Assembly (NCBI GenBank): GCA_031296075.1
Contig: JARLGK010000107.1
Location: forward strand, 1-57,739
Direction: 5' to 3'
Origin: Candidatus Acidiferrales bacterium
GTDB lineage: Bacteria; Acidobacteriota; Terriglobia; Acidiferrales; UBA7541
DNA length: 57,739 bases
Part shown: positions 40,461 to 49,667 of the stretch, piece after piece
How the letters are laid out: each line of letters begins with the position of its first letter
How positions within the stretch are numbered: position 1 is the stretch's first letter
Program-made: the position numbers and the translations under genes
Notes under the pieces: model-generated
Seen by the model: only the letters and a program-made list of their open reading frames with translations
Databases searched by the model: none
What the model was told of the DNA's origin: nothing

Positions 40461-41048
40461 CTAAGCCCGGCCTTCTGGGCCGGGCCGCTGTCCCGGTCGA
40501 AAGTCCGATTCACGAAATACGTCTGCGGTAAAGCAGTGGATTTTTGTATCCGGCTCCCGCCACGCGTCGCGTTCGAATCCGGCCTTTACGCAAGTCTCTT
40601 CCAGAAATCGCCCAGCCGCCCAGCGGTATTCGATCGCCACCTGCGGCAGCAGGACCCCGCGTTGCCGGCCCCGGCTGACCATGAGCCCATGCTTGCCCGC
40701 TTCAATCCGATCCGGCGCAATCTCCTCGAGTGGCGAGAGCACCGAAAGTTCAATTTCGATCTCACCGAGTTCGTCCGGGCGAACCGGATCGAATCGGGGA
40801 TCTTCTAGCGCGGCGGACTTCGAGCAATGAGCCACAACCTCGAGCAGCAATTGCCCCGAGCCGACTTGTCCGATGCAGCCGCGAAGCCGTCCTCGGTAGT
40901 GCAGCGTAACGAACGCGCCGGTTGATTCTCCGAGTTCCGTGTCTTGGGGGAGATCTTCCAGGGATTCGCGGAGTTCGGCCGCCATAGTCAAGGCGCGCCG
41001 GGCCACTTCAAGAAGCAGTTGCTTTTCGCGACTACCGAGTGAGGACAT
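40461..41048 (-). CDS. AMMECR1 domain protein (AmmeMemoRadiSam system protein A-like)
   Basis: TGAFVTLHYRGRLRGCIGQVG; SAALEDPRFDPVRPDELGEIEIELSVLSP; GRQRGVLLPQVAIEYRW. Confidence 0.92.
   Translation of the reverse strand: MSSLGSREKQLLLEVARRALTMAAELRESLEDLPQDTELGESTGAFVTLHYRGRLRGCIGQVGSGQLLLEVVAHCSKSAALEDPRFDPVRPDELGEIEIELSVLSPLEEIAPDRIEAGKHGLMVSRGRQRGVLLPQVAIEYRWAAGRFLEETCVKAGFERDAWREPDTKIHCFTADVFRESDFRPGQRPGPEGRA
40465..40485. terminator. Strong hairpin at convergent gene ends, putative bidirectional terminator
   Basis: GCCCGGCC-TTCTG-GGCCGGGC perfect 8-bp stem at the junction of the + CDS ending 40455 and the - CDS ending 40461. Confidence 0.45.
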
Positions 41049-41664
41049 CCTGAGGTTTGTCTTTCGATTCGACCACTACGACGCTCCGGCGATGCCGTTC
41101 CTGCACGCGAAAATTGATCTGGCTCCAGAACATCTGGAAATAATGGATCGCCGAAGCCACTGCGCTCAGCACCACCAGCCATAGCAATGTAACTCCGAGC
41201 GTCTTCAACGCGGGATGATTCGCCGTCAATATCACGGCGCAGCCAGCCAGGACTTGCAGGATCATTTTAGTCTTTCCCAGCGCCGTCGCCGGGATCACCA
41301 ATCCTTCCACGGAAGCAATCTCACGCAGTCCCATCACAATGAATTCGCGGCCGATGATGATAACCACCATCCACGCCTGCACCAGATGCATCTGCACCAG
41401 CGGAATGAACGCCGCGGAAATCAGAAGCTTGTCCGCGACGGGGTCGAGGAGAATCCCCAGCGTCGTGATTTCGCGCCGCCTCCGCGCGATGTAACCATCC
41501 GCCGCATCCGTCGCCGCGGCCACCAGCAAAATCAACACACCCCAGACTTCAAAATGAACGGGCAGGCCCCAGAAATTCCAGTTCGGCTGGCGGGTCAGCA
41601 ATACGACGACCAGGAGAGGAACAAAAAAGATTCGCAGGACCGTCAGGCTATTCGGCAGGTTCAT
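41032..41664 (-). CDS. pgsA: CDP-diacylglycerol--glycerol-3-phosphate 3-phosphatidyltransferase
   Basis: MNLPNSLTVLRIFFVPLLVVVLL; DAADGYIARRRREITTLGILLDPVADKLL (CDP-alcohol phosphotransferase motif). Confidence 0.95.
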   Translation of the reverse strand: MNLPNSLTVLRIFFVPLLVVVLLTRQPNWNFWGLPVHFEVWGVLILLVAAATDAADGYIARRRREITTLGILLDPVADKLLISAAFIPLVQMHLVQAWMVVIIIGREFIVMGLREIASVEGLVIPATALGKTKMILQVLAGCAVILTANHPALKTLGVTLLWLVVLSAVASAIHYFQMFWSQINFRVQERHRRSVVVVESKDKPQDVLTR

Positions 41665-42150
41665 TTCGTTCTCGGGAGAAACTCAACGAAGCCCGCCACG
41701 GGCTTGGTAAGCTTCTTGAATATAGTCTCCAGCCCCTGCCGAGTCAACAGAACCGGCTCCGAGATTGAACTCAACGACACCGTCCGCTCTCGGCGCTTGT
41801 CCGTAACGAGTGAGGCAAACCCCTGCGCTAGTAACTCTTAGAGGCGATGGTGCACTGCTTCTGTGCAAATTCTCGTATAGGGCGAAACGGCCCGGAAAAG
41901 AGGATCGTTTGAGCGGCGGGATACTTGCAGTGGAACTAACCTACCTATTTACAATCAGTTACACGTTCGCGTCCTTCCTAGAAATTGCCCGCATGTACGG
42001 CATGGACTCATTTCCCTGCGACAAACTGAGGCCCTTTTTCCACAGGGATTTCCACTGTCCTCCGCCGTGGCAAGTCTCGACCAGCGGCAGACTCGTGCTC
42101 CGCTGCGGGCGCCCGGGGTGGCGCGAGCCTGCCACTTCGTCTGATTGTCG

Positions 42151-42573
42151 TTAGCGTGTTGGGGATTGGGGCGCCATGGCTCGCTTCGGCCTCGATCCGA
42201 CGCAACGAATCCAGCCGATGACCCGGCCATGATGTTCGCACGCGGCCTGTCGGTTGGGCGGAGGAGGAATTGCCGCGATTGCCTGGTTCGATGGCGTGCT
42301 GGCGAGACCTGCGAGAACTGCAGTGACCTGGTAGCAGTAGGCGGCTCCCGTGGCGGCGCCGGTGTCGAGGAAGATCGTAGTGGTGACCCGTGCGGCGTTG
42401 ATTTTGGTGAAGTGTCCTCCACATGTGGAGGCGCGATAGACATCGTAGGTGAGCGAGGGATTGGCTGCTGCATCCGCGCTTGCGGTCCAGGTGATTTTCA
42501 CCGTGTACTGCGCGTGTGCCGGTGACGCGCCAAATGCGATGGCGAGCGCCAGCGTTGCGGCGATTCGTTTCAT
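42151..42573 (-). CDS. Small secreted fibronectin type III-like protein with aberrant C-terminal tail (possibly truncated)
   Basis: Signal MKRIAATLALAIAFGASPAHAQ; VKITWTASADAAANPSLTYDVYRASTCGGHFTKINAA...GAAYCYQVTAV...LASTPSNQAIAAIPPPP. Confidence 0.65.
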   Translation of the reverse strand: MKRIAATLALAIAFGASPAHAQYTVKITWTASADAAANPSLTYDVYRASTCGGHFTKINAARVTTTIFLDTGAATGAAYCYQVTAVLAGLASTPSNQAIAAIPPPPNRQAACEHHGRVIGWIRCVGSRPKRAMAPQSPTR

Positions 42574-42799
42574 ATTACTTCCTTTCTCTCCGGCGAAATG
42601 CCGGGCGAAGTGTGTTTCTGCGTCCTTCTTCGGACACTTAATCGTACCGGTGCAGGGATTGCGTTCGTGTTCGAGCGCCTGTGGACTTTTTGCGGATGGA
42701 GGCGGCTGCCCCTGGGGATTAATTTGCGGGCTATCGCTTCAGTCGATCGAAACGGGGGATCGATCTAGTGGCGGGGAAGTTAAGGCGTGTGGCGAAATC

Positions 42800-44101
42800 T
42801 TATTCCAGGACGAATTCCTGGAGCCGCCGCGCGGCGGACTGCGGCAATTCCGCTTCGAGTAGGAAGTGTCCATCCACGACTTCTGAATGCAACACGCGCC
42901 CACGCGCTTGCACCATCGAAAGATGCCGTCCATCGGCCAGCGGCATACGCAATCTTAATTTCACGATCGGATCGACAGGCATCGCTGAATCGATCCGCGC
43001 GAGCAAATCCTGAAGCCCCTCGCCGGTCACCGCCGACGTGAATACGTTGCATCCGCCGTTGCCTCTCGATTCCGTCAGCACCTTTTTATCTTCCTCGCTC
43101 AGGAGGTCCATCTTGTTGAACACATGCAGCCGTGGGCGGTCTGCGACGCCCAATTCGTGCAATACCTTGAGCACTTCGGCATCCTGCTCGGCGTGATGCG
43201 GATTTGAAATGTCGCTGACGTGCAGAATCAGTGCAGCCTCCTGCACTTCCTCGAGCGTTGCGCGAAAAGCCGCAATCAAATCAGGGGGAAGGTCGCGCAG
43301 GAATCCAACCGTGTCGGACATCAGGACCCGGCGCTTCGACGGCAGACGCACCGCCCGAATCGTCGGGTCCAGCGTTGCGAACATCTTCGAAGAAGTCAGG
43401 ACGTCCGCATGGGTCAGCGCGTTGAAGAGGGTTGATTTCCCGGCGTTCGTATAGCCGACGAATGCGATCATCCCCAGCGGCACGGCCTGGCGGGCGCGTC
43501 TCCGAGTGGTGCGCTGCCGGCGGACAGTTTCGATGGCTGCCTTGATCTTCCCGACTCGCTCGCGGATGCGCCGGCGATCGGTTTCGAGCTTTTGTTCACC
43601 GGGTCCGCGTGTCCCAATGCCGCCGCCCAACCGCGAAAGTTCCTGGCCGCGCCCGGTCAACCGGGGAAGCAAGTAATTCAGTTGCGCGAGCTCGACCTGG
43701 AGTTGGCCTTCGCGCGTGCGCGCGTGGGTTGCGAAAATATCCAGGATGAGCTGCGTGCGGTCAATCACGCGGCAGTCAGTCCCTTTTTCCATATTGCGGA
43801 GCTGCACGGGCGTCAGATTGTGATCCACGATCACCAGCGGCACGCTTCGCGCCTGTGCCTCCGCCCGGATTTCATCGAGTTTGCCTCGCCCGACCAGCGT
43901 GGCCGGATCCAGCCCATCGCGCACTTGCAGAAGGGTGCCCACAATATTGGCGCCGGCGCTTTGCGCCAATTCTTCCAATTCATTGAGTGAATCGCGACTG
44001 GTGACCGAGGGGCCGTCCGGTTTGCCGCGTGGGCGGTGTTTTAGACTCACGCCCAGGAGCAAGACACGCTCTCGGCGATCCACAGGTTGCGAAGTTTTCA
44101 T
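42800..44101 (-). CDS. hflX: GTPase HflX
   Basis: LVGRGKLDEIRAEAQ; GRGQELSRLGGGIGTRGPGEQKLETDRRRI; FVGYTNAGKSTLFNALTHADV; DTVGFLRDLPPDLIAAFRATLEEV; start chosen at MKTSQPVDRRERV. Confidence 0.95.
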   Translation of the reverse strand: MKTSQPVDRRERVLLLGVSLKHRPRGKPDGPSVTSRDSLNELEELAQSAGANIVGTLLQVRDGLDPATLVGRGKLDEIRAEAQARSVPLVIVDHNLTPVQLRNMEKGTDCRVIDRTQLILDIFATHARTREGQLQVELAQLNYLLPRLTGRGQELSRLGGGIGTRGPGEQKLETDRRRIRERVGKIKAAIETVRRQRTTRRRARQAVPLGMIAFVGYTNAGKSTLFNALTHADVLTSSKMFATLDPTIRAVRLPSKRRVLMSDTVGFLRDLPPDLIAAFRATLEEVQEAALILHVSDISNPHHAEQDAEVLKVLHELGVADRPRLHVFNKMDLLSEEDKKVLTESRGNGGCNVFTSAVTGEGLQDLLARIDSAMPVDPIVKLRLRMPLADGRHLSMVQARGRVLHSEVVDGHFLLEAELPQSAARRLQEFVLE

Positions 44102-44447
44102 TCGGGTACGCTTTGGCGGATAGGCCGGAACCTTCGAGGGATCGCTCTCATCTCTGACCGAATTATACGCCCGTTGCGGGCAGCCAGCCACTTTCGCCAT
44201 ATGTACTCCTGAACAGTCCCGGATTGCCTGGCGAAGCCCGATGTCGTAGGCTGTACCGAGCTTAGGGGCTATCGGCGCCGTATCTTGCCTGGCTTCGCCT
44301 CCTTTCGCCCTCCGCGGCGTGTGCGGGGCCATGGGACGCGCAGGACATCAGGCGATATCCCGAACGCGGCGCGAATTTGATCGTGCGGGGGCTCCAAAAC
44401 GGCGATTTGCGAGCCATCCGGGAATCTAACTATCCCAAGGAGTGAAC

Positions 44448-44945
44448 ATGCACTGGTGGCTGCCGGATATTCCACTGGCCGAGAAGATTGTTCGCTCGCT
44501 CGTCGTGTATGTTTTCTTGCTCGTTCTGTTCCGCCTGATGGGCAAGCGCGAGGTCGCGCAAATGACGGTGTTCGATCTGGTCGTGCTCCTAGTCTTGAGC
44601 AACGTCCTCCAGAACGCGATGATCGGGCCAGATAATTCGGTGATCGGAGGGCTGATCGGCGCCACCACGATTATGGCGATCAACTGGGTGGTGGGACGGG
44701 CGGCCTATAGCAGCAAGTGGTTCGAGCGGGCCATCGAGGGTGTTCCCACGCTGCTCGTTCACGGAGGCCATATGGTTGAGCCAAATATGCGCCGCGTGAG
44801 CATCAGCCGCGAAGAGCTTCTCTCGAACTTGCGTTCGCAAGGCGTATTTTGCGTTGACGACGTCCGCGCGGCGGTGCTCGAGCCGTCCGGCAAACTGAGC
44901 GTCCTTAATATCGAGACGTCGCGGTCCACGGCCCCCCCGCGTTGA
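44448..44945 (+). CDS. DUF421 (YetF-like) membrane protein
   Basis: VYVFLLVLFRLMGKREVAQMTVFDLVVLLVLSNVLQNAMIGPDNSVIGGL; SREELLSNLRSQGVFCVDDVRAAVLEPSGKLSVL. Confidence 0.93.
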   Translation: MHWWLPDIPLAEKIVRSLVVYVFLLVLFRLMGKREVAQMTVFDLVVLLVLSNVLQNAMIGPDNSVIGGLIGATTIMAINWVVGRAAYSSKWFERAIEGVPTLLVHGGHMVEPNMRRVSISREELLSNLRSQGVFCVDDVRAAVLEPSGKLSVLNIETSRSTAPPR

Positions 44946-45967
44946 ACACCGCGATCCAAAACGCATTTCAGAAGAGGCCGCGGCTGCTTCTCATCCTGGG
45001 TTACGGACTAGCCTTAGTGTGTCTCGTCTGGGTCCTGCGCGATTTCCACCTCATGCAGGAGCTGCGCCAACTCGCCAACGTCAACTGGAAATGGGTCGTG
45101 CTGGGCATGACCTGCGATGTTGTCAGCTACGGCATCCAGGCGCTGCGCTGGAAATTCCTGCTCGCTCCGTTCGGAAAGGTGCGGCTCACCCGCTCGATTC
45201 GCGCGGTGTTTTCGGGGCTTTTTGCCAATCTCGTATTCCCGTTGCGGCCGGGCGAAGTCCTCCGCAGCTACCTTCTGTCCAATTCCGAAGATATTACGAT
45301 CGGGCGCGTCCTCGGCTCGGTCGGCGTCGAGCGATTCGTGGACCTGGTGATCGCCACGGCGGCCCTGGCCGTGGTTTCGCTCTTTGTGGAATTGCCGCGG
45401 CGTTTTCAGCGCGTGGCGGATACTCTCGCAATCGTCACGCTTGTCCTGCTGACTTTAGTTGCCCTCTTGATTCTGTATCTCGAAATCAAACTCGGCGCCA
45501 GTCCTCCTTCCGGCGGCCGGCGACGCCGGTTGCCCGGGAAGTTCATGGCGGTGCTTACGGACCTCCACGCCATGGGTACCGCGCCGAGCTTTTACGCGGC
45601 GGTCCTGATGTCATTGCTGATGCCGTTTTGCCAGGTGCTTGGAATGTGGGCCATGATGCGGTCCTACGGGCTTTCGCTGTCGCTTCTGGCCGCGATGGTG
45701 GTGTTGTTGATCATCAATCTCGGCGTTTCGCTTCCAAATGCGCCCGCGAACGTCGGTTTATACCAGGTTTTCTGCGCACTCGGATTGAGCGTATTTGACG
45801 TGGACAAAACCACCGCGGCCGGACTTTCCTTTTTTGCGTGGGTGGCCCTCACTCTTCCCCTCGCTTTGCTCGGCTTCGCCGCCCTGCTGCGCAGCGGAAT
45901 GTCGCTCCGATCCATGCGGGAAAAGGTCAAGGGACTCCCGCGGAAGTCCGCTCGGTCGAGCGCTTGA
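44942..45967 (+). CDS. Flippase-like membrane protein (lysylphosphatidylglycerol synthase TM region/UPF0104 family)
   Basis: Polytopic protein; FSGLFANLVFPLRPGEVLRSYLLSNSEDITIGRVLGSVGVERFVDLV; SLPNAPANVGLYQ; TTG start overlapping upstream stop (TTGA). Confidence 0.88.
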   Translation: MNTAIQNAFQKRPRLLLILGYGLALVCLVWVLRDFHLMQELRQLANVNWKWVVLGMTCDVVSYGIQALRWKFLLAPFGKVRLTRSIRAVFSGLFANLVFPLRPGEVLRSYLLSNSEDITIGRVLGSVGVERFVDLVIATAALAVVSLFVELPRRFQRVADTLAIVTLVLLTLVALLILYLEIKLGASPPSGGRRRRLPGKFMAVLTDLHAMGTAPSFYAAVLMSLLMPFCQVLGMWAMMRSYGLSLSLLAAMVVLLIINLGVSLPNAPANVGLYQVFCALGLSVFDVDKTTAAGLSFFAWVALTLPLALLGFAALLRSGMSLRSMREKVKGLPRKSARSSA

Positions 45968-46104
45968 GTCCCACGGCGGATTTCGACCGCCTCACGATCA
46001 TCATCGGCACATCCCCTGGATTTCGTTTAGAGGGCCGCGAGCCGTCCGTTATATAGTTTAGGTTCGACCCGCGCGCCCGGCACGACTGCAGCGCGCGAAT
46101 TCTC

Positions 46105-48681
46105 ATGGCTCCGGACATCAACAAGCATCTCGAGCGGGCGCGGCGCAGCCTCGAAAAGAACAAGCTCCGCGAGGCGGTTGCCGCATACCAGGCTGCCCTG
46201 GAAGAGGTGCCCTCGCATCAGGAAGCACTGCAGGCTCTTGCGGACATCCATACCCGGCTCAACGAACCCGAACTGGCCGCCCAGTATTACGGGGCCCAGT
46301 TCGACCGCCTGCTCGAAGTGGGCGACGCCGCAAAGGCTTCCGCGATCTTCGGCCGTTTTCTCCGGCCTTATTCGCAGCCTCCCGATCGACTGATGCGCTA
46401 CGGCGGCCTGCTGCAGAAGCAGAATCACGCATCGGAGGCCATCGAGCAGTTCGCCGCCGCCGCCGAGCTTTTCCTGCAACATCAGCGCGGTATCGAGGCG
46501 CTCGCGTGCTATGAAAGTATGGCGCTGCTCGATCCGGAAAATCCATCGCGGCACGTGGTTCTCGGCGAACTCGCGGAACGGCTGCGGCACGCCGATCTTG
46601 CCGCGCGCAGTTTTCTCCGCGCGGGGCAACTAACCCAGGCCGGCGGCGGTGTGGATGAAGCGCTCGAATATTTTGGCCGGGCGCACCGGCTGCTTCCCGG
46701 TGACCGCACCGGAGCGTTGCTGTTCGCGGAAGCCAAGCTTCGCAAGGGCGATTCCGAAGGCGCGGTCGCGCTTCTCGAACCCTTTGCGCCCAATGAGAAG
46801 GACACGGCGTTCCTCGCGCTATTTGGCGAAAGCCTGCTGCGCGCGGGGCGTCTGGACCGCGCCCGCGAAGTATTCGAGGCCTACTACAAACAAAAGCCTG
46901 ACCGCTTCGAAAAACTCTTTGAGTTGACAAGCGCCTATATCCGCGCGGGCCAGGACCCCAAGGGCGCCCTGCTGCTCGCGCAGACCAAGGAATGGATGCG
47001 CGCAGGCCGGAAAGACAGCGAACTTTCCGCGCAAATGGATCGCCTCTCAGCCGCTCATCCCGACTCGCTGCCGCTCGCCGAAACGATCGCCCATTCTTTC
47101 GAGGAGATGAACCGCGAGTCGAAATACTTTGACGCGCTGCTGCGCCTATTCGACCTCTATTACGGCGCGTCGCGATTGAAGGAAGCCTGCGAAACGCTCG
47201 ATCGGCTCGTGGATATCGACCCCTACGACTATCGCAACCAGGAGCGCATCGCCAAGCTCGAAGGAAAAGTAGACCCGGCATTCCTGCAGAACGTGTTATC
47301 GCGCGCGGCTAAGGCTGCAACCGTTTCCACTCGCACGGACGGTTTCACCGGCGCCGGCTCCGAGGCAGGAGCAACCGCGGGACCCGTCTCCGAGGAAGCT
47401 CGCGCGCAGCAGGCGCTAGAAGACCTGGTCGTGCAGGTGGAGATTTTTCTCCAGTATTCGCTCCAGACCAAAGCCGTCGAGCGTTTGGAGCGCATCGCCG
47501 AACTCTTTCCGGGCGAAGAAGATAAGAATGAGCGCTTGCGCGCTTTGTACGAGCGTGCCAATTGGTGGCCGAAGGGCGCGCCTCGCAAGGCAGTTCCCCC
47601 GGCGCCATCGAGTCCGCGGCCTGCGCCCGCCGAGGTTGCTCCCGCTCCTCCGTCTGTCGCCGCGCCGGTGCCCGCGGAGACGCATCGCGATCTTGCGGCG
47701 ATCGCCGAAATCAACCGGCTGATGTACCGGCAGTCCACGCCGCGCGAACTGCTCGCGACGACAGCAGCCGAAATCGGCAAATATCTTCAGGTGACGCGCT
47801 GCCTGATTGCGGTGGGAGCGGCAGGCGAAGCGCCGCAACTGACCGCGGAGTACTACGCCGCGGGGACGGTTGCGGCCGGCACGGCGTGCATTCCCTCCAT
47901 CATCTCGCTGGTCACCAAAGCCACGCCCGACGCTTTGGGCGGGATCGAGCTTCATGCATCGAGCGCGCCTGCGTTGCGTGAATTGGGCCTCGATTCGGCT
48001 CTTGCCGTCGAGCTGACGGACAAGGAAACGCAGGCGCCGGCCGGCGCACTGCTCGTGGGGGACGGGGCCGCGCGAAAGTGGAAGCCGAACGAGAGCTTTT
48101 TCCTGCAAGCCGTCGGCGACCAGTTGGTGATGTCGGTGACTCACACGCGATTGCGCTCGCTCGTTCGCTCGCTCGCCGTCGCTGATGAAAAGACCGGCCT
48201 GCTGAGCCGCGGCGCCTACATCGATTGTTTGCTGGTCGAGTCCAACCGCTCGCGCACGCAGGGAACGCCGCTTTCGCTTATCATCGTGCACATTGACCGC
48301 GGCGGCGATCTCCTGCGGCAACATGGCGACGCGGCCGTCGAGCAATACGTCGAGCAATTGGCGCGCGCGCTTTCCTCTGCCGTTCGTCAGACCGATATCG
48401 CCGTGAAGCATACGGCATGGTCGCTCGTCTTCGTCTTGCCCAACACGTCGCTTGAAAACGCCCGCGCGCTTGCGGAAAAGCTTCGCCAGGTCGCCGGCAC
48501 GGTCCAGCCTCCCTGGGGCGAACAGGATCTTACGGCCAGCGCCATCGTGGCGGAGGCTTCCTCGCGCCCAGGCGATGAAACCGAAGACCGCGTCACCGAA
48601 TGGATCAATCGCGCCGAAGCAGGACTTGATGAGGCGCGCCAGCGCGGTGGTAACATCCTCGTGCCGCTCGCAACTCCCTAA
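46105..48681 (+). CDS. TPR-repeat protein with C-terminal degenerate GGDEF domain (possible GAF-like middle region)
   Basis: N-terminal TPR series; DEKTGLLSRGAY (GGDEF-domain start motif) ... RQTD-IAVKH-TAWSL-VFVLPNTSLENARALAEKLRQ. Confidence 0.83.
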   Translation: MAPDINKHLERARRSLEKNKLREAVAAYQAALEEVPSHQEALQALADIHTRLNEPELAAQYYGAQFDRLLEVGDAAKASAIFGRFLRPYSQPPDRLMRYGGLLQKQNHASEAIEQFAAAAELFLQHQRGIEALACYESMALLDPENPSRHVVLGELAERLRHADLAARSFLRAGQLTQAGGGVDEALEYFGRAHRLLPGDRTGALLFAEAKLRKGDSEGAVALLEPFAPNEKDTAFLALFGESLLRAGRLDRAREVFEAYYKQKPDRFEKLFELTSAYIRAGQDPKGALLLAQTKEWMRAGRKDSELSAQMDRLSAAHPDSLPLAETIAHSFEEMNRESKYFDALLRLFDLYYGASRLKEACETLDRLVDIDPYDYRNQERIAKLEGKVDPAFLQNVLSRAAKAATVSTRTDGFTGAGSEAGATAGPVSEEARAQQALEDLVVQVEIFLQYSLQTKAVERLERIAELFPGEEDKNERLRALYERANWWPKGAPRKAVPPAPSSPRPAPAEVAPAPPSVAAPVPAETHRDLAAIAEINRLMYRQSTPRELLATTAAEIGKYLQVTRCLIAVGAAGEAPQLTAEYYAAGTVAAGTACIPSIISLVTKATPDALGGIELHASSAPALRELGLDSALAVELTDKETQAPAGALLVGDGAARKWKPNESFFLQAVGDQLVMSVTHTRLRSLVRSLAVADEKTGLLSRGAYIDCLLVESNRSRTQGTPLSLIIVHIDRGGDLLRQHGDAAVEQYVEQLARALSSAVRQTDIAVKHTAWSLVFVLPNTSLENARALAEKLRQVAGTVQPPWGEQDLTASAIVAEASSRPGDETEDRVTEWINRAEAGLDEARQRGGNILVPLATP

Positions 48682-48699
48682 ACTGATGGGTGCTGATTG

Positions 48700-49254
48700 A
48701 TGGCAGGACATGGAAAACCGAACGTGCGCCTCGGCGGGAACGATGGGCTCACTGCAGAGGGACTGCACTTCGGAATCGTCGTAAGTGAGTTCAATAGCTT
48801 CATCACGGACCGGCTGCTCGCCGGTGCGCTGGACGCGCTCGCGAGCGCCGGAGCGCGCAAAGATCAAGTGGAAGTCGTCCAAGTGCCGGGAGCGTTCGAA
48901 TTGCCCATCGCAGCCAAGAAAATGGCGGCGACGAAGCGCTTCGATTCGTTAATCTGCATCGGCTGCGTCCTGCGGGGCGAGACGTCGCATTACGATTACG
49001 TCTGTTCGGAGACAGCGCGCGGCATTCAGCTCGCGCAACTCGATACCGGCGTGCCCATCGGCTTCTGCGTGCTCACCTGCGACACGCGCGAACAGGCCCT
49101 TGCCCGCGCCGGCGAAAAGAGCGGCAACAAGGGTTACGAAGTGGCCGTCGGTGCAATCGAGATGGCCCGCTTCTCACGCAAGTATTCCGGCGACACCGCC
49201 GCCTCAAAACCTCGGGAACGCCGCCGCGAGCGTGGCCCCAAACGCCGCCGATGA
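48700..49254 (+). CDS. ribH: 6,7-dimethyl-8-ribityllumazine synthase with basic C-terminal extension
   Basis: GIVVSEFNSFITDRLLAGALDAL; VVQVPGAFELPIAAKKMA; CIGCVLRGETSHYDYVCSETARGI; C-terminal KPRERRRERGPKRRR. Confidence 0.96.
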   Translation: MAGHGKPNVRLGGNDGLTAEGLHFGIVVSEFNSFITDRLLAGALDALASAGARKDQVEVVQVPGAFELPIAAKKMAATKRFDSLICIGCVLRGETSHYDYVCSETARGIQLAQLDTGVPIGFCVLTCDTREQALARAGEKSGNKGYEVAVGAIEMARFSRKYSGDTAASKPRERRRERGPKRRR

Positions 49255-49667
49255 GCCTCCGGCACAAATCGCGCGAGTTCGCCCTGCAGATGCTTTTTGA
49301 ATGGGATATGACGCGGCAGGAGCCCGCGCGCGTCGAAAACCTTTTTTGGAAGTCGGCGCGAGCGTCGGCGTCAACGCAGAAATTCGCAGATGAACTTTTC
49401 GAGGGCGCGGTCGCCCAAGCGGGCGCGATTGACGAAATCGTCGGGAAACTCGCGGAAAACTGGCGGCTCGACCGCCTTGCAGCCGTTGATCGCAGCATCC
49501 TGCGCCTGGCGATCTACGAGCTGCGCGTCGGCGCCGTCCCTCCGAAGGTCGTGATCGATGAAGCCCTCGAGCTCGCGAAGAAATTCTCCTCCGCGGAGGC
49601 GCCCGCGTTCCTCAACGGAATTCTCGACGCCGCTTTTAAGAACCTCGAAGCAAAGGCTTCCGGCTAA
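49251..49667 (+). CDS. nusB: Transcription antitermination factor NusB
   Basis: KSREFALQMLFEWDMTRQEP; AENWRLDRLAAVDRSILRLAIYELRVGAVPPKVVIDEALELAKKFSSAEAPAFLNGILDA; ATGA overlap with ribH. Confidence 0.96.
   Translation: MSLRHKSREFALQMLFEWDMTRQEPARVENLFWKSARASASTQKFADELFEGAVAQAGAIDEIVGKLAENWRLDRLAAVDRSILRLAIYELRVGAVPPKVVIDEALELAKKFSSAEAPAFLNGILDAAFKNLEAKASG

Noticed and set aside
41930-42010. tRNA-like segment (tttacaatcagttacacgttcgcgtcc; minus-strand ORF ending GRTRTCN typical of spurious ORFs over tRNAs)
   Set aside because: The anticodon and T arms cannot be folded with correct spacing and there is no matching acceptor stem; at best a degenerate fragment. A tRNAscan-SE/cmsearch run would settle it
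42145-42525. 126-aa plus-strand Cys/Gly-rich ORF
   Set aside because: Antisense to the FnIII-like secreted protein, which has a proper signal peptide and RBS
47416-48882. 488-aa minus-strand ORF antisense to the TPR/GGDEF-like gene
   Set aside because: Antisense of a coherent coding sequence; no domain signal
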